From a virus: a DNA stretch of 42,892 bases. Below, in pieces: positions 8,172-17,400 of the stretch. Numbering within the stretch: position 1 is the first letter of the stretch; every line of letters begins with the position of its first letter. A program made the translations under genes and the position numbers. The notes beneath the pieces are model-generated. The model was given only the letters and a program-made list of their open reading frames with translations. It was not told where the DNA came from and made no database searches. The stretch spans positions 1-42,892 of IMG/VR virus record IMGVR_UViG_3300009506_000070; one strand, 5' to 3'.

Positions 8172-8600
8172 ATGCGTGATCTGCATAACAACTGCCGTAC
8201 CAAAGTGACCATCGCAGCAGTGGCGATTGGCGCGAACGCAACCAAGACCGGCATCGTGATCGACCGCCAGGGTTACGGCGGCGTCGAATTCATCGCCAGT
8301 TACGGCTCTGTCACCACTACCGGTACTGTCGTCACTCTGGTTGCCAAGGAGGGCGACGTGACTGGCACGATGACCAGCATTGCGGACGCTGATCTGCTGG
8401 GTACTGAGGCACTGGCGTCTCTGCTGGCTGGCGCTCGCGTTGCTGGTACTGGCAAAGAGGTGTCCAAGCGCCTCGGCTACAAGGGCAACAAGCGTTACGT
8501 CTCCGTCGATGCCGTGCAAACCGGCACCACTTCGGTAGGCGTGGTCGGCGTGAACGTGCTGCTGTTTGAGCCGAACAACGCGCCTACTACCAACCCGTAA
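8172..8600 (+). CDS. putative capsid-associated (decoration-like) protein
   Basis: A 142-residue protein with a good ribosome site (AAGGAG). It is rich in Gly, Val, Thr and Ala with alternating beta-strand-like stretches (GTVVTLVAKEGDVTG, RYVSVDAVQTGTTSVGVVGV) and has no cysteine-based or catalytic motif beyond a lone early Cys. It follows the capsid gene (interrupted by the HNH insertion), where decoration or stabilising proteins usually lie. The virion role is inferred from context and composition. It has its own strong hairpins on both sides, consistent with high expression. Confidence 0.65.
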   Translation: MRDLHNNCRTKVTIAAVAIGANATKTGIVIDRQGYGGVEFIASYGSVTTTGTVVTLVAKEGDVTGTMTSIADADLLGTEALASLLAGARVAGTGKEVSKRLGYKGNKRYVSVDAVQTGTTSVGVVGVNVLLFEPNNAPTTNP

Positions 8601-8684
8601 GGGGTATTGAACACGGTCTGATGCTCACTCATCTGACGCCGGACAACGTAACCGGCAATTTATCCTAGTGAGAGGTGAGTCAAA

Positions 8685-10025
8685 ATGAGTTTAAATTCTG
8701 GCGAACGCCAAGTAACACCCGATATCTCTGAAATCCGGCGCGACCACGTTGCGCGCTACGAGTGGGTGCGCGACAATTACGCGCATCGCGGCGATGTCGT
8801 GCTTGATTTTGCCTGCGGCATTGGCTATGGAGCGCTCATCATGTCTGAGCATTCAGCCGTCTATGGCTACGATGTTGACGACGAAACGTTGAATTATGCC
8901 CGCGAGCATTACGCCAAAGATGGCGATATTGTGTATCAAAAGGCCGACGGCAACTGCCCGCCCGAATTACCCGAAGCCGACCTCGCCGTGTCCTTCGAGA
9001 CAATTGAACATATCCAAGACCCGCGCCCACTACTCAAGGCGCTGCGAAGCGCCCCGCGTCTGATCGCAAGCGTGCCGAACGAATCGGTCATGCCCTGGCA
9101 ACGCGAGGACGGGTCGGTTACAGCGTTCCATTTCCGCCACTACACCAAGACTGAGTTCGCGGATTTGCTGCTCGAATGTGGCTGGCATCCGGTCGAATGG
9201 TACGGACAACTCGGCCCGGAGTCCGAAGTCGAGCGCGACGTGCATGGGCGCACGCTGATCGCGGTGTGCGAGCGTGTCGCAATCCCCGAGCCGCGCGGCA
9301 AAAACGAGCGCCACATCGCCATTCTCGGCCTTGGTCCTTCACTTGATCAATATCTTGACATCACGAAGCGTCTCGGCGGGCGGGCGGCATTTTGTGATGA
9401 GGTATGGGCCATCAATGCCCTCGGCAATGTGGTTGATTGCGACCTCGTGTTCCACATGGACGACATCCGCATCCAGTTGATCCGCGCGGAAGCCCGCCCG
9501 GCATCCAATATTGCAGAGATGACCAAGTGGATCAAAACCAGTAAAGTGCCGGTCGTAACCAGCCGCACACATCCAGACTACCCGGCTCTCGTCGAGTTCC
9601 CGTTGGAAGATGTGCTGAATCACCTCGGCCACGACTATTTCAACAACACGGCGGCGTATGCGGTGGCGCTGGCAATTCACACTGGCGCAACGAAGATCAG
9701 TTGCTTCGGCATGGACTACACGTATGCCAATACGCACGATGCCGAGAAGGGCCGCGCCTGCGTGGAATTCTGGCTCGGCGCGGCGCACGCACGGGGTATC
9801 GAGATCAAGTTGCCAAAGACCACGACGCTGATGGACTCCGTGTGCGGACGCGAGGCTAGGCTGTATGGTTACGACACTGTGGACATCGAGTTCAACATGC
9901 AGGCTGACGGGCATCTTGCACTTGATTTCAAAGAACGTGATACACTACCGACTGCGGCAGAGATCGAGGCGAATTATGACCATAGCGCCCCCATTTCCAA
10001 ACAGCATCAATCGACCAAGGACTAA
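8685..10025 (+). CDS. fusion of SAM methyltransferase and MptE/DUF115-like domain
   Basis: A 446-residue two-domain protein. Residues ~1-200 are a class I SAM-dependent methyltransferase: VVLDFACGIGYGALIMS (motif I, ~37-53), the acidic VYGYDVDD (~58-65), and PEADLAVSFETIEHI (motif IV region). Residues ~207-430 begin with a second Rossmann-like start, IAILGLGPSLDQYLDI, and contain DEVWAINALGNVVDCDLVFH and ISCFGMDYTY, the pattern of MptE/DUF115-like phage proteins. The substrate is unknown; glycan, nucleotide or virion modification are possible. It sits unexpectedly within the head module. The ribosome site AGAGGTGAG precedes ATG 8685. Confidence 0.75.
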   Translation: MSLNSGERQVTPDISEIRRDHVARYEWVRDNYAHRGDVVLDFACGIGYGALIMSEHSAVYGYDVDDETLNYAREHYAKDGDIVYQKADGNCPPELPEADLAVSFETIEHIQDPRPLLKALRSAPRLIASVPNESVMPWQREDGSVTAFHFRHYTKTEFADLLLECGWHPVEWYGQLGPESEVERDVHGRTLIAVCERVAIPEPRGKNERHIAILGLGPSLDQYLDITKRLGGRAAFCDEVWAINALGNVVDCDLVFHMDDIRIQLIRAEARPASNIAEMTKWIKTSKVPVVTSRTHPDYPALVEFPLEDVLNHLGHDYFNNTAAYAVALAIHTGATKISCFGMDYTYANTHDAEKGRACVEFWLGAAHARGIEIKLPKTTTLMDSVCGREARLYGYDTVDIEFNMQADGHLALDFKERDTLPTAAEIEANYDHSAPISKQHQSTKD

Positions 10026-10028
10026 ATC

Positions 10029-10235
10029 ATGGCGAAATGTTTGATTTTACAGACGTTCAAGGGCTCGCAGGATGGGCGATTTACCACCGAGTTCAAAGAG
10101 GGCGAGGTGTATGAGTTGAGTGATTACCTGATGGATTGCGCTCCAAAAGGGTCGTTCCAACGCATCGACGCGCCGGCCCCCGTCATTGAGAACAAGGCGA
10201 CGATCACTACTACGTCCCGGAGCAAGCGCAAATGA
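10029..10235 (+). CDS. small hypothetical protein in the head module
   Basis: A 68-residue protein, beginning MAKCLILQTFKGSQDGRF, with a basic C-terminal tail (SRSKRK). Its stop overlaps the start of the connector gene (ATGA), and it begins three bases after the upstream stop, so it is part of the operon. The short beta-rich core (residues ~3-32) resembles small head-module proteins found before head-tail connectors. No function can be assigned. Confidence 0.7.
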   Translation: MAKCLILQTFKGSQDGRFTTEFKEGEVYELSDYLMDCAPKGSFQRIDAPAPVIENKATITTTSRSKRK

Positions 10236-11176
10236 TCGTTGTCGTCACACCACCAGCAACGGAGCCGTTGACTCTCGCGGAAGTTCAGGCCCACTGCCGC
10301 ATTGACGATACGAATCAGGAACCCGCCCCGTCCGCGCCGACCGCAGCGTTGGTCAGCCCGGCAGCCGCCGGCAATGTGGACAATGGAGCGCATCGGTATC
10401 TCGTAACCTACGTTACTGCTGACGGCGAAACTCAGGCGGGTGTGGCGTCTGCTGCAGTAACTGTGGCGGATAAGACGGTGAACGGCAAGGTGTTGGTGTC
10501 GGGTATCCCGCTCGGTGGCGCACTCGTCACGTCGCGTAAAGTGTACCGTACCGCTGCGGGCGGCTCGACGTATCTACTGTTGGCGACCATTGCCGACAAC
10601 ACCACGACGACCTACACGGACAACATTGCGGACGCTTCACTCGGCGCGGGGGCTCCGACGACCAACACGACAGGCGATCCGTTGCTCAACATGCTCATCA
10701 TTGCTGCCAGACAACACGCCGAGCAAGAGTTGAAGCGATACCTCGTCACGCAAACGCTCGATGCGTATTTCCACGAATTCCCCGACGCGGATGATGACGA
10801 GGACTTGCGCTTCAATCTACCCCCGCTGCAATCCGTCACCAACATCACCTACACGGATATTGATGGCGTCGAGCAGACCCTGGCCGCATCGCAGTACCTC
10901 GTGGATAGCGTATCGAGGCCGGCGCGCATCGAGCCTGCGTATGGCGTTGTATGGCCTTCCTGCCGCGAGCAGATGAACGCGGTCAAGATTCGCTTCGTTG
11001 CCGGGTATGGCAGCGCGTCAGACGTCCCGGCGTGCATCAAAAACTGGATGCTGGTTCGCATTAAGACCCTTTGGGACCAGCGCGATCAACTTGTCAAACA
11101 ACTCGGCTTGCCGACGTTTGAGCCAGCTTTTGTAGACGGCCTGCTTGACCCTGAGCGCGTTGCCGGGAGAGTGTAA
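10232..11176 (+). CDS. head-tail connector with an inserted Ig/Fn3-like domain
   Basis: A 314-residue protein. The outer parts match gp6/phiE125 gp8-type head-tail connectors: PLTLAEVQAHCRIDD at the N-terminus, LIIAARQHAEQELKRYLVTQ (~154-173), and the segment VKIRFVAGYGSASDVPACIK with the following helix. Between residues ~31 and ~148 lies a Thr/Ala/Val-rich domain (HRYLVTYVTADGETQAGVAS, RKVYRTAAGGSTYLLLATIA) that looks like an Ig/fibronectin-III-like phage module. Normal connectors of this family lack it, which explains the extra length. It would form the ring under the portal; the extra domain probably projects outwards. Confidence 0.82.
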   Translation: MIVVVTPPATEPLTLAEVQAHCRIDDTNQEPAPSAPTAALVSPAAAGNVDNGAHRYLVTYVTADGETQAGVASAAVTVADKTVNGKVLVSGIPLGGALVTSRKVYRTAAGGSTYLLLATIADNTTTTYTDNIADASLGAGAPTTNTTGDPLLNMLIIAARQHAEQELKRYLVTQTLDAYFHEFPDADDDEDLRFNLPPLQSVTNITYTDIDGVEQTLAASQYLVDSVSRPARIEPAYGVVWPSCREQMNAVKIRFVAGYGSASDVPACIKNWMLVRIKTLWDQRDQLVKQLGLPTFEPAFVDGLLDPERVAGRV

Positions 11177-11517
11177 TGCCCATTCAAGTCGGCCCACTCG
11201 ACACGCGCATCCGTATTGAGTACAAGAGCGTAACTCAGGATTCCGTATACGGCACTGAGGTCATCTCGTGGCTCCCAAAGGCGACGGCATGGGCTGAAGT
11301 GCTTGACGTGCTTCCGACCAGGCAACAAGCGGAACAGATGCGCAACGATGTGCAGGTGTCCGTGCGGCGCACCCGTGTTAGAATGCGGTATCGCTCCGAT
11401 ATTGATGCTTCGATGCGTTGTGTGATCGGTGGCGTCGTGTACCAGATCGTTGGCGGCCCGGCTGAGATTGGCCGACACGAATGGCTGGAGCTGTTGATCG
11501 AGAGGACGAGCACATGA
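11176..11517 (+). CDS. phage head closure / head-tail adaptor protein
   Basis: A 113-residue protein of the SPP1 gp16-like adaptor family. It begins with LDTRIRIEYKSVTQDSVYG and continues through WAEVLDVLPTRQQAEQ and VRMRYRSDIDASMRCVIGG. The length, the beta-barrel pattern and the place directly after the connector fit. It seals the portal channel and receives the tail. The start overlaps the connector stop, and its own stop overlaps the next ATG. Confidence 0.85.
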   Translation: MPIQVGPLDTRIRIEYKSVTQDSVYGTEVISWLPKATAWAEVLDVLPTRQQAEQMRNDVQVSVRRTRVRMRYRSDIDASMRCVIGGVVYQIVGGPAEIGRHEWLELLIERTST

Positions 11518-12026
11518 ATAGACTGCCCGATTTGACCGGAAAGACAGTACTCGTCGTCGGCGGGGCGCCTTGCGATGTTTCCGCCGTTGTCGCGGATTAC
11601 ACCATTGCGGCTTCTGGTGGCATCAAACACGTTCCCGACGCCGATATGCTCATTGCCATCGACAATAAGATGCCTCCGCATGCGATCGGCGCGGACGCGG
11701 GGTTTGCTGGAGTGCGCGTAACTGGCGTTCCGAGTGATCACTTGTACCTTCCTTTTCCGTATGAATCCGTCACACTCAAGCCGGGGCATACTGTTCACAT
11801 TCGCAACAACGGGCTGTCGGCCATTCGGACTGCTGCTGAGTGTGGCGCAAAGTATATCTTGCTGGCTGGGTTCGATGCTGCGCCATACGACACGGAGAAC
11901 GCGCATCTTGGGTATGACGCGGGCATTCTGGCGACCGCACTCCCGGCGCTTATTGCGGAGTTGTCGGGGCGCGGTGTTGCCGTAGAGCACTACGCGCCCC
12001 CGGTAAAGCGAGGCAAACGTGGCTGA
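11514..12026 (+). CDS. Rossmann-like protein of unknown function within the head-tail module
   Basis: A 170-residue protein starting at ATG 11514 (ATGA overlap); the longer frame from 11481 is rejected. It opens with KTVLVVGGAPCDVSAVVADY, a Rossmann-type nucleotide-binding start. Later segments, CGAKYILLAGFDAAPYD and IRNNGLSAIRTAAE, resemble the MptE/DUF115-like domain fused to the methyltransferase at 8685. The two may act on the same substrate. It is unusual to find it inserted between head closure and tail completion genes. No enzyme activity can be named. Confidence 0.6.
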   Translation: MNRLPDLTGKTVLVVGGAPCDVSAVVADYTIAASGGIKHVPDADMLIAIDNKMPPHAIGADAGFAGVRVTGVPSDHLYLPFPYESVTLKPGHTVHIRNNGLSAIRTAAECGAKYILLAGFDAAPYDTENAHLGYDAGILATALPALIAELSGRGVAVEHYAPPVKRGKRG

Positions 12027-12531
12027 CGTGCACATTAAAGGGCTCAGGGAGCTGAACGCCTTGCTGCAAACCCTGCCCGTTAAGATTGAACGCAACATCC
12101 TGCGCACGGCCATGCGGCGCGGGGCAAACGTCATCCGAGACCAGGCCAAGCTCAACGTGCCGATATCGCCTCCATCTGACCGCAATCGTAAGAAGTATGG
12201 CGGATACGCGGGGGCGTTGCGTGATAGCATCAAAACAAGCAATCCGCGTTCTAACAAAGGTCGCGTCACCGTGTATGTCCGGGCTGGCGGCACAAAGACC
12301 AAAAAGGGCGCAGACGTGTACTATGCCAAGTGGGTTGAGTACGGGACGAAACCACACGACAACGGGCGGCGCGGCATGCACCCCGGCGCTCGGCCCCGAC
12401 CATTCTTGCGTCCTGCCGCTGACACAGAGCAGGCGCGGGCTGTTATCGCGGTCGGTAACTGGGTCAAACATCGACTCGATCAACGCGGCGGTTTGGATAC
12501 GGCGGACATTTCGGTTGAGGAGGAACAATGA
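12019..12531 (+). CDS. HK97 gp10-like tail completion protein
   Basis: A 170-residue protein. The family pattern is clear: DVHIKGLRELNALLQTLPVK, then AMRRGANVIRDQAKLNVPIS, then YYAKWVEYGTKPH and the ARPRPFLRPA segment. It joins head and tail at the end of assembly. It overlaps the preceding gene by 8 bases and the next by 4. Confidence 0.87.
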   Translation: MADVHIKGLRELNALLQTLPVKIERNILRTAMRRGANVIRDQAKLNVPISPPSDRNRKKYGGYAGALRDSIKTSNPRSNKGRVTVYVRAGGTKTKKGADVYYAKWVEYGTKPHDNGRRGMHPGARPRPFLRPAADTEQARAVIAVGNWVKHRLDQRGGLDTADISVEEEQ

Positions 12532-12929
12532 GCGGCGTCGCCATCGTCCGTAGCAAATTGGTCAACAATGCTGCACTTGTTGCGGCCATCCCCGCCGCCA
12601 GTATATTTTCTGGCGCAGTGCCAGAGAACACCGCAGCGCCTTGTATCGGAATCATGTCCGTCAGCACGACACAGCGTAACACCGTAGCAATGACTGAGGC
12701 TCAGAAACAAGCGACGGAGCGCGTCCAGGTTACGGTCTATGCCGGCACGTACCCTTTGCAAAAGTCGTATATGGCGCTCGTTCGCGCGGCTTGTCCTAAC
12801 TCCAAAGGCACGATCAATGGTTTTTTATGCGATTCGATTCTGCCTGCCGGAGACGGCCCCGACTTCTTTGACGATGTGCTTATGATTTATGAGCAGTCTC
12901 AGGACTTTATGGTGAAATACGCCAGGTAG
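12528..12929 (+). CDS. tail completion / terminator protein (DUF3168-like)
   Basis: A 133-residue protein starting in an ATGA overlap. Its sequence, with VRSKLVNNAALVAAIPAASI near the start and ERVQVTVYAGTYPLQKSYMA in the middle, fits the DUF3168 tail-terminator family. These proteins cap the tail tube and form the head-proximal end. The position between gp10-like protein and the major tail protein is the standard one. It is the last gene before a change of transcription or processing signals at 12937-13033. Confidence 0.8.
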   Translation: MSGVAIVRSKLVNNAALVAAIPAASIFSGAVPENTAAPCIGIMSVSTTQRNTVAMTEAQKQATERVQVTVYAGTYPLQKSYMALVRAACPNSKGTINGFLCDSILPAGDGPDFFDDVLMIYEQSQDFMVKYAR

Positions 12930-12936
12930 TAAGTGC

Positions 12937-12965
12937 TTGCATATCCGCGCGTAATGATGTAGCAT
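12937..12965 (+). promoter_or_regulatory. possible promoter for the tail genes
   Basis: TTGCAT, a 17-base spacer and TAGCAT match a weak sigma-70 promoter in the 123-base gap before the major tail protein. Only hexamer similarity supports it. Confidence 0.3.
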
Positions 12966-13009
12966 TCCGCGCATAGTTTTATAACCGCTCATGCCGTGAG
13001 GCAGAAGCA

Positions 13010-13033
13010 ACCCCCGCCGAGCATCGCGGGGGT
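13010..13033 (+). promoter_or_regulatory. strong hairpin before the major tail protein
   Basis: ACCCCCGC and GCGGGGGT form a perfect 8-base stem with an 8-base loop, ending 20 bases before the start codon and just before the ribosome site GAAGGAG. No T-run follows, so it could stabilise the major tail protein mRNA by blocking 5' decay, or act as a weak attenuator. Confidence 0.5.
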
Positions 13034-13052
13034 CCCTTTGAAGGAGTCCATC

Positions 13053-13517
13053 ATGGCAGAACGTACAGTAATCGAATCGATGGCGGGTGCTACGCTTGCC
13101 ATTTCCGCAACTCTCCCCGCAACTTATGACGCAGCCGGATATGGCGCGACAACGATCACTTACACCGCCGTTGGCGAGGTGGAAAGCATTGGCGCGAATG
13201 GGGTTACGGCGGCAGTCACCGAGTTTACTCCGATCAACACGATGGTCACGACCAAGATCAAGGGGTCGAAGAACTACGGCAACATGGCAATTGTCCTCGG
13301 CGCGTTGCCGAGCGATGCGGGGCAGGATGTTATTGAATTGGCTGCCGAATCGTCTGCGCATTACAGTATCAAGCTGACCTATCCTGATACATCCATTCAC
13401 TACATGGATGTGCTGGTGACCAAATTCGAGCAAGCTGGCGGCGCTGTGAACGACGTACACAAGATCAATGTTGAAATGGCGATTTGCCGCAAACCAGTTA
13501 TCGTTGCACAGGTGTAA
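13053..13517 (+). CDS. major tail protein (tail tube)
   Basis: A 154-residue protein. ATG 13053 lies eight bases after GAAGGAG, so the longer frame from 12996 is rejected. The sequence is rich in Thr, Val, Ala and Ile with beta-strand alternation (TTITYTAVGEVESIG, TPINTMVTTKIKGSKNYGN), as in short lambda-gpV/HK97-like tube proteins. It ends NKVDVHKIN-like as DVHKINVEMAICRKPVIVAQ. It sits between the tail terminator and the tail assembly chaperone. Its own ribosome site and flanking hairpins suggest strong expression. It would form the tail tube as stacked hexamers. Confidence 0.82.
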   Translation: MAERTVIESMAGATLAISATLPATYDAAGYGATTITYTAVGEVESIGANGVTAAVTEFTPINTMVTTKIKGSKNYGNMAIVLGALPSDAGQDVIELAAESSAHYSIKLTYPDTSIHYMDVLVTKFEQAGGAVNDVHKINVEMAICRKPVIVAQV

Positions 13518-13607
13518 CGATGTGGAGTACCTGCCTGGCGGTGTCTCTCCTTCGCTGGGAGCGCCGTCCAGGTAAGGGCAGTTTAAAACCAAGCGAAGGG
13601 AAACAAA

Positions 13608-14012
13608 ATGGACATTCGTACAAAGGCAGTATCCACGGCGGGCCGATTGCATCTGCGTGATGCAAACGATGAGCTGCTTTACGCAGAAGATGGCAAGGAA
13701 GTCGCCGTCAATGTGTTTGGCCCAGGCTCGAAGCAGTACGCCAAGGCGCAAGCCACGCAGCAAAACCGCATGCTGGACATGCTGAAGCGCAAGGGCAAGT
13801 CGGATCAGACGGCTGACCAGAAGCGTTCCGAAAATGCTGAGTTTTTGGCCGACATTACCGAGTCGTTCGAGAACCTGGAATATGACGGTTTGACCGGACA
13901 CGCCTTGGCATTCGCGGTGTATTCCGATCAGACCATTGGTTTTGTGGCTGACCAGGTGGCAAAATTCGTCGGTGAATGGTCAAATTTTACGACGAACTCT
14001 ACGACGAACTGA
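13608..14012 (+). CDS. tail assembly chaperone, short (G-like) product
   Basis: A 134-residue protein with GAAGGG before the ATG. It is charged, helical and lies between tube and tape measure, the position of lambda gpG-like chaperones. The last codons include AAT TTT (13983-13988), which with the preceding A forms a slippery heptamer. After it the zero frame adds only seven codons (TTNSTTN) before the stop. A -1 slip joins it to the frame ending at 14401. The short product binds the tape measure protein during tail assembly. Confidence 0.82.
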   Translation: MDIRTKAVSTAGRLHLRDANDELLYAEDGKEVAVNVFGPGSKQYAKAQATQQNRMLDMLKRKGKSDQTADQKRSENAEFLADITESFENLEYDGLTGHALAFAVYSDQTIGFVADQVAKFVGEWSNFTTNSTTN

Positions 14013-14401
14013 GCATTTACGTCCGGCATTCCGCGTGGCTTAACGCCGTGCCGGACGCTCCAGAGGGCAACAAGAAGGCGCGTAGAGAGAGTCTGAAAGA
14101 GCCGATTGAAATGCCTCAAGTGGGCGCAGATCACATCATAACGTATCTGTTCGAGATCGGCCCGACGTTGGGGGAGGCATCGGTAAGCCACGCGGAGATT
14201 GAAGCGTGGCAACGCAACACTGGCATCAAACTTGACGCATGGGAGACGCGATTCGTGAAACGGTTATCAGTAGAATATCTTGCCGAATCGCGTACTGCGC
14301 GCAAGCTTGCCGCCCCCGCACCTTGGGAGGACGGCCCGCATGCCAAGATGATCGCCGCCGCCAATCTCGCGGCCGCCGTGCATAGGATGACGGAGTTATG
14401 A
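13976..14401 (+). CDS. T-like extension of the tail chaperone, reached by -1 frameshift
   Basis: An open frame offset by -1 from the preceding gene and overlapping it by 37 bases. The ATG at 13976 has no spaced ribosome site, so independent initiation is unlikely. Slippage at 13982-13988 would produce a ~264-residue fusion: 127 residues of the G-like part plus 137 of this frame. The segment ITYLFEIGPTLGEASVSHAE and the C-terminal helices are as in T-like chaperone domains, which recruit tube subunits to the tape measure. Its stop overlaps the tape measure ATG. Confidence 0.8.
   Translation: MVKFYDELYDELSIYVRHSAWLNAVPDAPEGNKKARRESLKEPIEMPQVGADHIITYLFEIGPTLGEASVSHAEIEAWQRNTGIKLDAWETRFVKRLSVEYLAESRTARKLAAPAPWEDGPHAKMIAAANLAAAVHRMTEL
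13982..13988 (+). promoter_or_regulatory. predicted -1 ribosomal frameshift site A AAT TTT
   Basis: In the zero frame the codons are AAT TTT, preceded by A. After a -1 shift both tRNAs re-pair as AAA TTT, so it matches the X XXY YYZ rule. It lies exactly where the two chaperone frames overlap. A perfect 8-base stem (GTCCGGCA/TGCCGGAC, 14021-14056) lies 32 bases downstream, further than usual for a stimulator. Confidence 0.7.
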
Positions 14402-17400
14402 TCGCCGGCGTCCTTGAGATTCAGCTCATGGCAAACATGGCGCGTTTGTCGGATGACATGCGTCGTGCTGAGCGGGTCGTGACCGGCCATATGAGCAAGG
14501 TCGAGAGTTCTGTTGCTTCCGCCAAACGCGCCATGTCACAACTCGGCATGGGCCTGTCCGTTGGCATATTGGCCGACACTCTACGCCGCACTGTGGACTC
14601 CTACACCAAATTGGACGCCCAATTGCGGCTCAGCACGAAGTCTCAAGAGCAGTACAACAAAGCTCTATCTGACATCCGCAGCATATCTTCGGTCGCGCAA
14701 TCCGACATAACCGCGACGACCATGCTATACACCCGGCTGTTGAATGTGATGGATGGAACGGGCGTCTCGCAAGAGAAGCTTAATCTCGTCACTCAGACCG
14801 TATCGTTTGGCCTCAAAGCGTATGGCGCGACAGCACAGGAAGCTGCGAGCGCGTCACTCCAACTATCGCAGGCGATGGGCGCGAACCGGCTGGGGGGAGA
14901 AGAATTCCGCGCCGTCATGGAGGCCATGCCAAACATCATGAAGGTGCTGGCAAATAGCATGGGTGTTCCGCTGGGAGAATTGCGCGCGCTATCCATCGCC
15001 GGCAAGATCACGGCGGAGGAAATGGTTAAGGCTTGGGGCAATCCTGAGATCGCGGCGCAATTCCGTAAATTGGCAGAGAACGCACAAACTATCACGGGGG
15101 CCTGGACGGTGGCGCGCAACGAGTTGACGTTGCTGGTTGGTGAGTTCGCAAAATCGTCGGGGGCCACCGGAAGTATGATTGCGGGGTTTAAGGGGTTGGC
15201 GGAGATTATCAAATTTTTAGCCGACAACATGGGCGTTCTGCTTAATGCGCTATACGCCTACATCACTGTGGTTGGCGGGAAGTTCATAATCGGATTGATT
15301 GCTGCGCGTGCGGCACAAGCGAATCTCAACGCCGCGCATGCCGAGGCGTTGGCGATGAATGTAGCGGAGGAGCAGGCGAAACAGAAAGCCCTCGTATCCA
15401 CAATGGCGGCAAATCGAGCCAGCATAGCTGCCGCTACAGCGAAATTAGCGGAAGCCGACGCAGTAGGCGCGCTCACTGTGGCGCATTACAACGAAACCCG
15501 CGCCGCAGAGTCGAACATTGCTGTAAAGCAAGCGGAGCGCGCTTTGAGTATCCAAAATTTAGCGGCTATCGGGAAAGAGTCCGCAGCAGTAAATGCCGTC
15601 ATAGCGTCTAAGGGCGCGGCGGTATCGAACGCACTAAAAGCGGAGCGCGCTGCGATATTGGAACGTCGTGCGCTCGCAAAAATCGAACTTGCACAGATTG
15701 ACGCGAGCATCGCGGCGTATAAAGCGCAAGCTGCAGCTAACGTGCAAGCAGAACAGGCCATGACGGCAGCAATGGCGCAGCGTACTGCGATGCAGACTAA
15801 ACTGTTGGCGTTGGAGGAAGCTCAGATAATCGCTGAGAAGCAATTGGCGGCCTCTACTGCTGGGGTTGCCGCTGCTCAAAAATTGCACGCCGCAGGGACT
15901 GTGTCTGTCATCGGGCGCATCAAAGGGTTGGTTGGCCGCGCTGGTTGGATAGGCATGGCGTTGTTTGGCGTGTGGACTGTCGTTGATTTTTTGACCGGAA
16001 TGCAGTCCGTTGCCGATGGCGCGAAAAAGACCGTGGACGAGATGTCAAATATGACGCTCGCCCAAATGCAACTTTTGCGTAACGCAAAGGCACTTGAAAT
16101 TGCGTTGATGAAGCAAAGCATGTTCAGTGGTTTTAATGAAAATGAAATTCGCATAGCGGAACAAGCTTTACGTGCGATAGACCAGCAAATAACCAAAACT
16201 TTGGAGGGAATGAAAAAAGGCGATGAGGAGTCTACTAAATTCCTCGGGAATATGGATAACGACTCGAGATATGTGCTTAAGCAATACGAGAAATTGCAGA
16301 AGCAACTTAAAGATAATGATATAACTCAAGCTGATTTTAACGCAAAAGTGCGCGATCTTTACGCCCATGTGTACCCGAATTTAATTTCTTCATCCAAGGA
16401 ATTGGCGAAAGCACGCAAAGATGAGTTTGCTGTTTGGAAAGACATGTCGGGGATAGCGGATCGACTCGAAGCGGAGGTGCTGTCTGATAATCTGCGTTTG
16501 ACCGAGACGCAAAAAGTAGAGCAAAAATGGAAGCAATTAATTAAAGGCCGCACTGTTACACTAAAAGAGGAACTGGAGTATCAGCGAGCCCTTGAGGCCG
16601 CCCGCGCTGCCGACCAGATCAAACGTGCCGCAGATACCGAGAAAGCCATCATTAAGCAGCGCAAGGCCCTTCAGGCGCAGCAAGCCGAACTTGCTGGCAC
16701 TCAAAGAGAGACGGCAGGTATTGTTGGGCAAAACGCGCTGTTTGGCTTGACCGGCGAAGCGCGCCTTGCTGCTGAATTGGAACAAGCCAAAAAAGCCGAG
16801 GATATGCGTTACGCCGCACAACTCGAAGCCCAAGCCCGTCGTATCCAGACGATGATTGATGAAAACACGTGGGAACAGGATACGGCGACCGAGCAGGCTG
16901 CGATCATGGAGGAAATGGAACGTCAACACCAAGAGCGCCTGACCCAGATAGAACAAGAGGGCATCACCAAGCGCCAGGCGCAACAGACGGGGTTGCTCAA
17001 ATTTGCAACATTGATCCGTCAGATCGATTTCAAGGCATCCAAAGAAAAGCTGGCGGATGACGTAAATAACGCGTTGAAGGCGGGGGCAGAGATAACGGCA
17101 GAATTCGCTCAACGCAGCCGCACCATGTTCGAGTTGAACAAGGCGTTTTCCATATCGTCTGCCATTATCGACACCCTCGTGGCTATCGGCAAGATACAAC
17201 GCGAATTCCCAGGCCCCGTGGGATGGGCGATGGGTGCGGTGCAGGCCGGTTTGGGCGCGCTCCGCGTGGCACAGATTGCCAATACTAAATTCGGCGGGGG
17301 CGGCGTAGGGGCGGTTTCTGCCGGGGTAAGCGCTGCGGCGGGCGCTGGTGTGCCGAGCATGGCGACCAGCGCCCCAATTGCAGCCCCGGTCACCCCCGCT

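Noticed and set aside
11235-12302. 355-residue minus-strand frame
   Set aside because: It is antisense to three well-identified head-tail genes that overlap each other in operon fashion.
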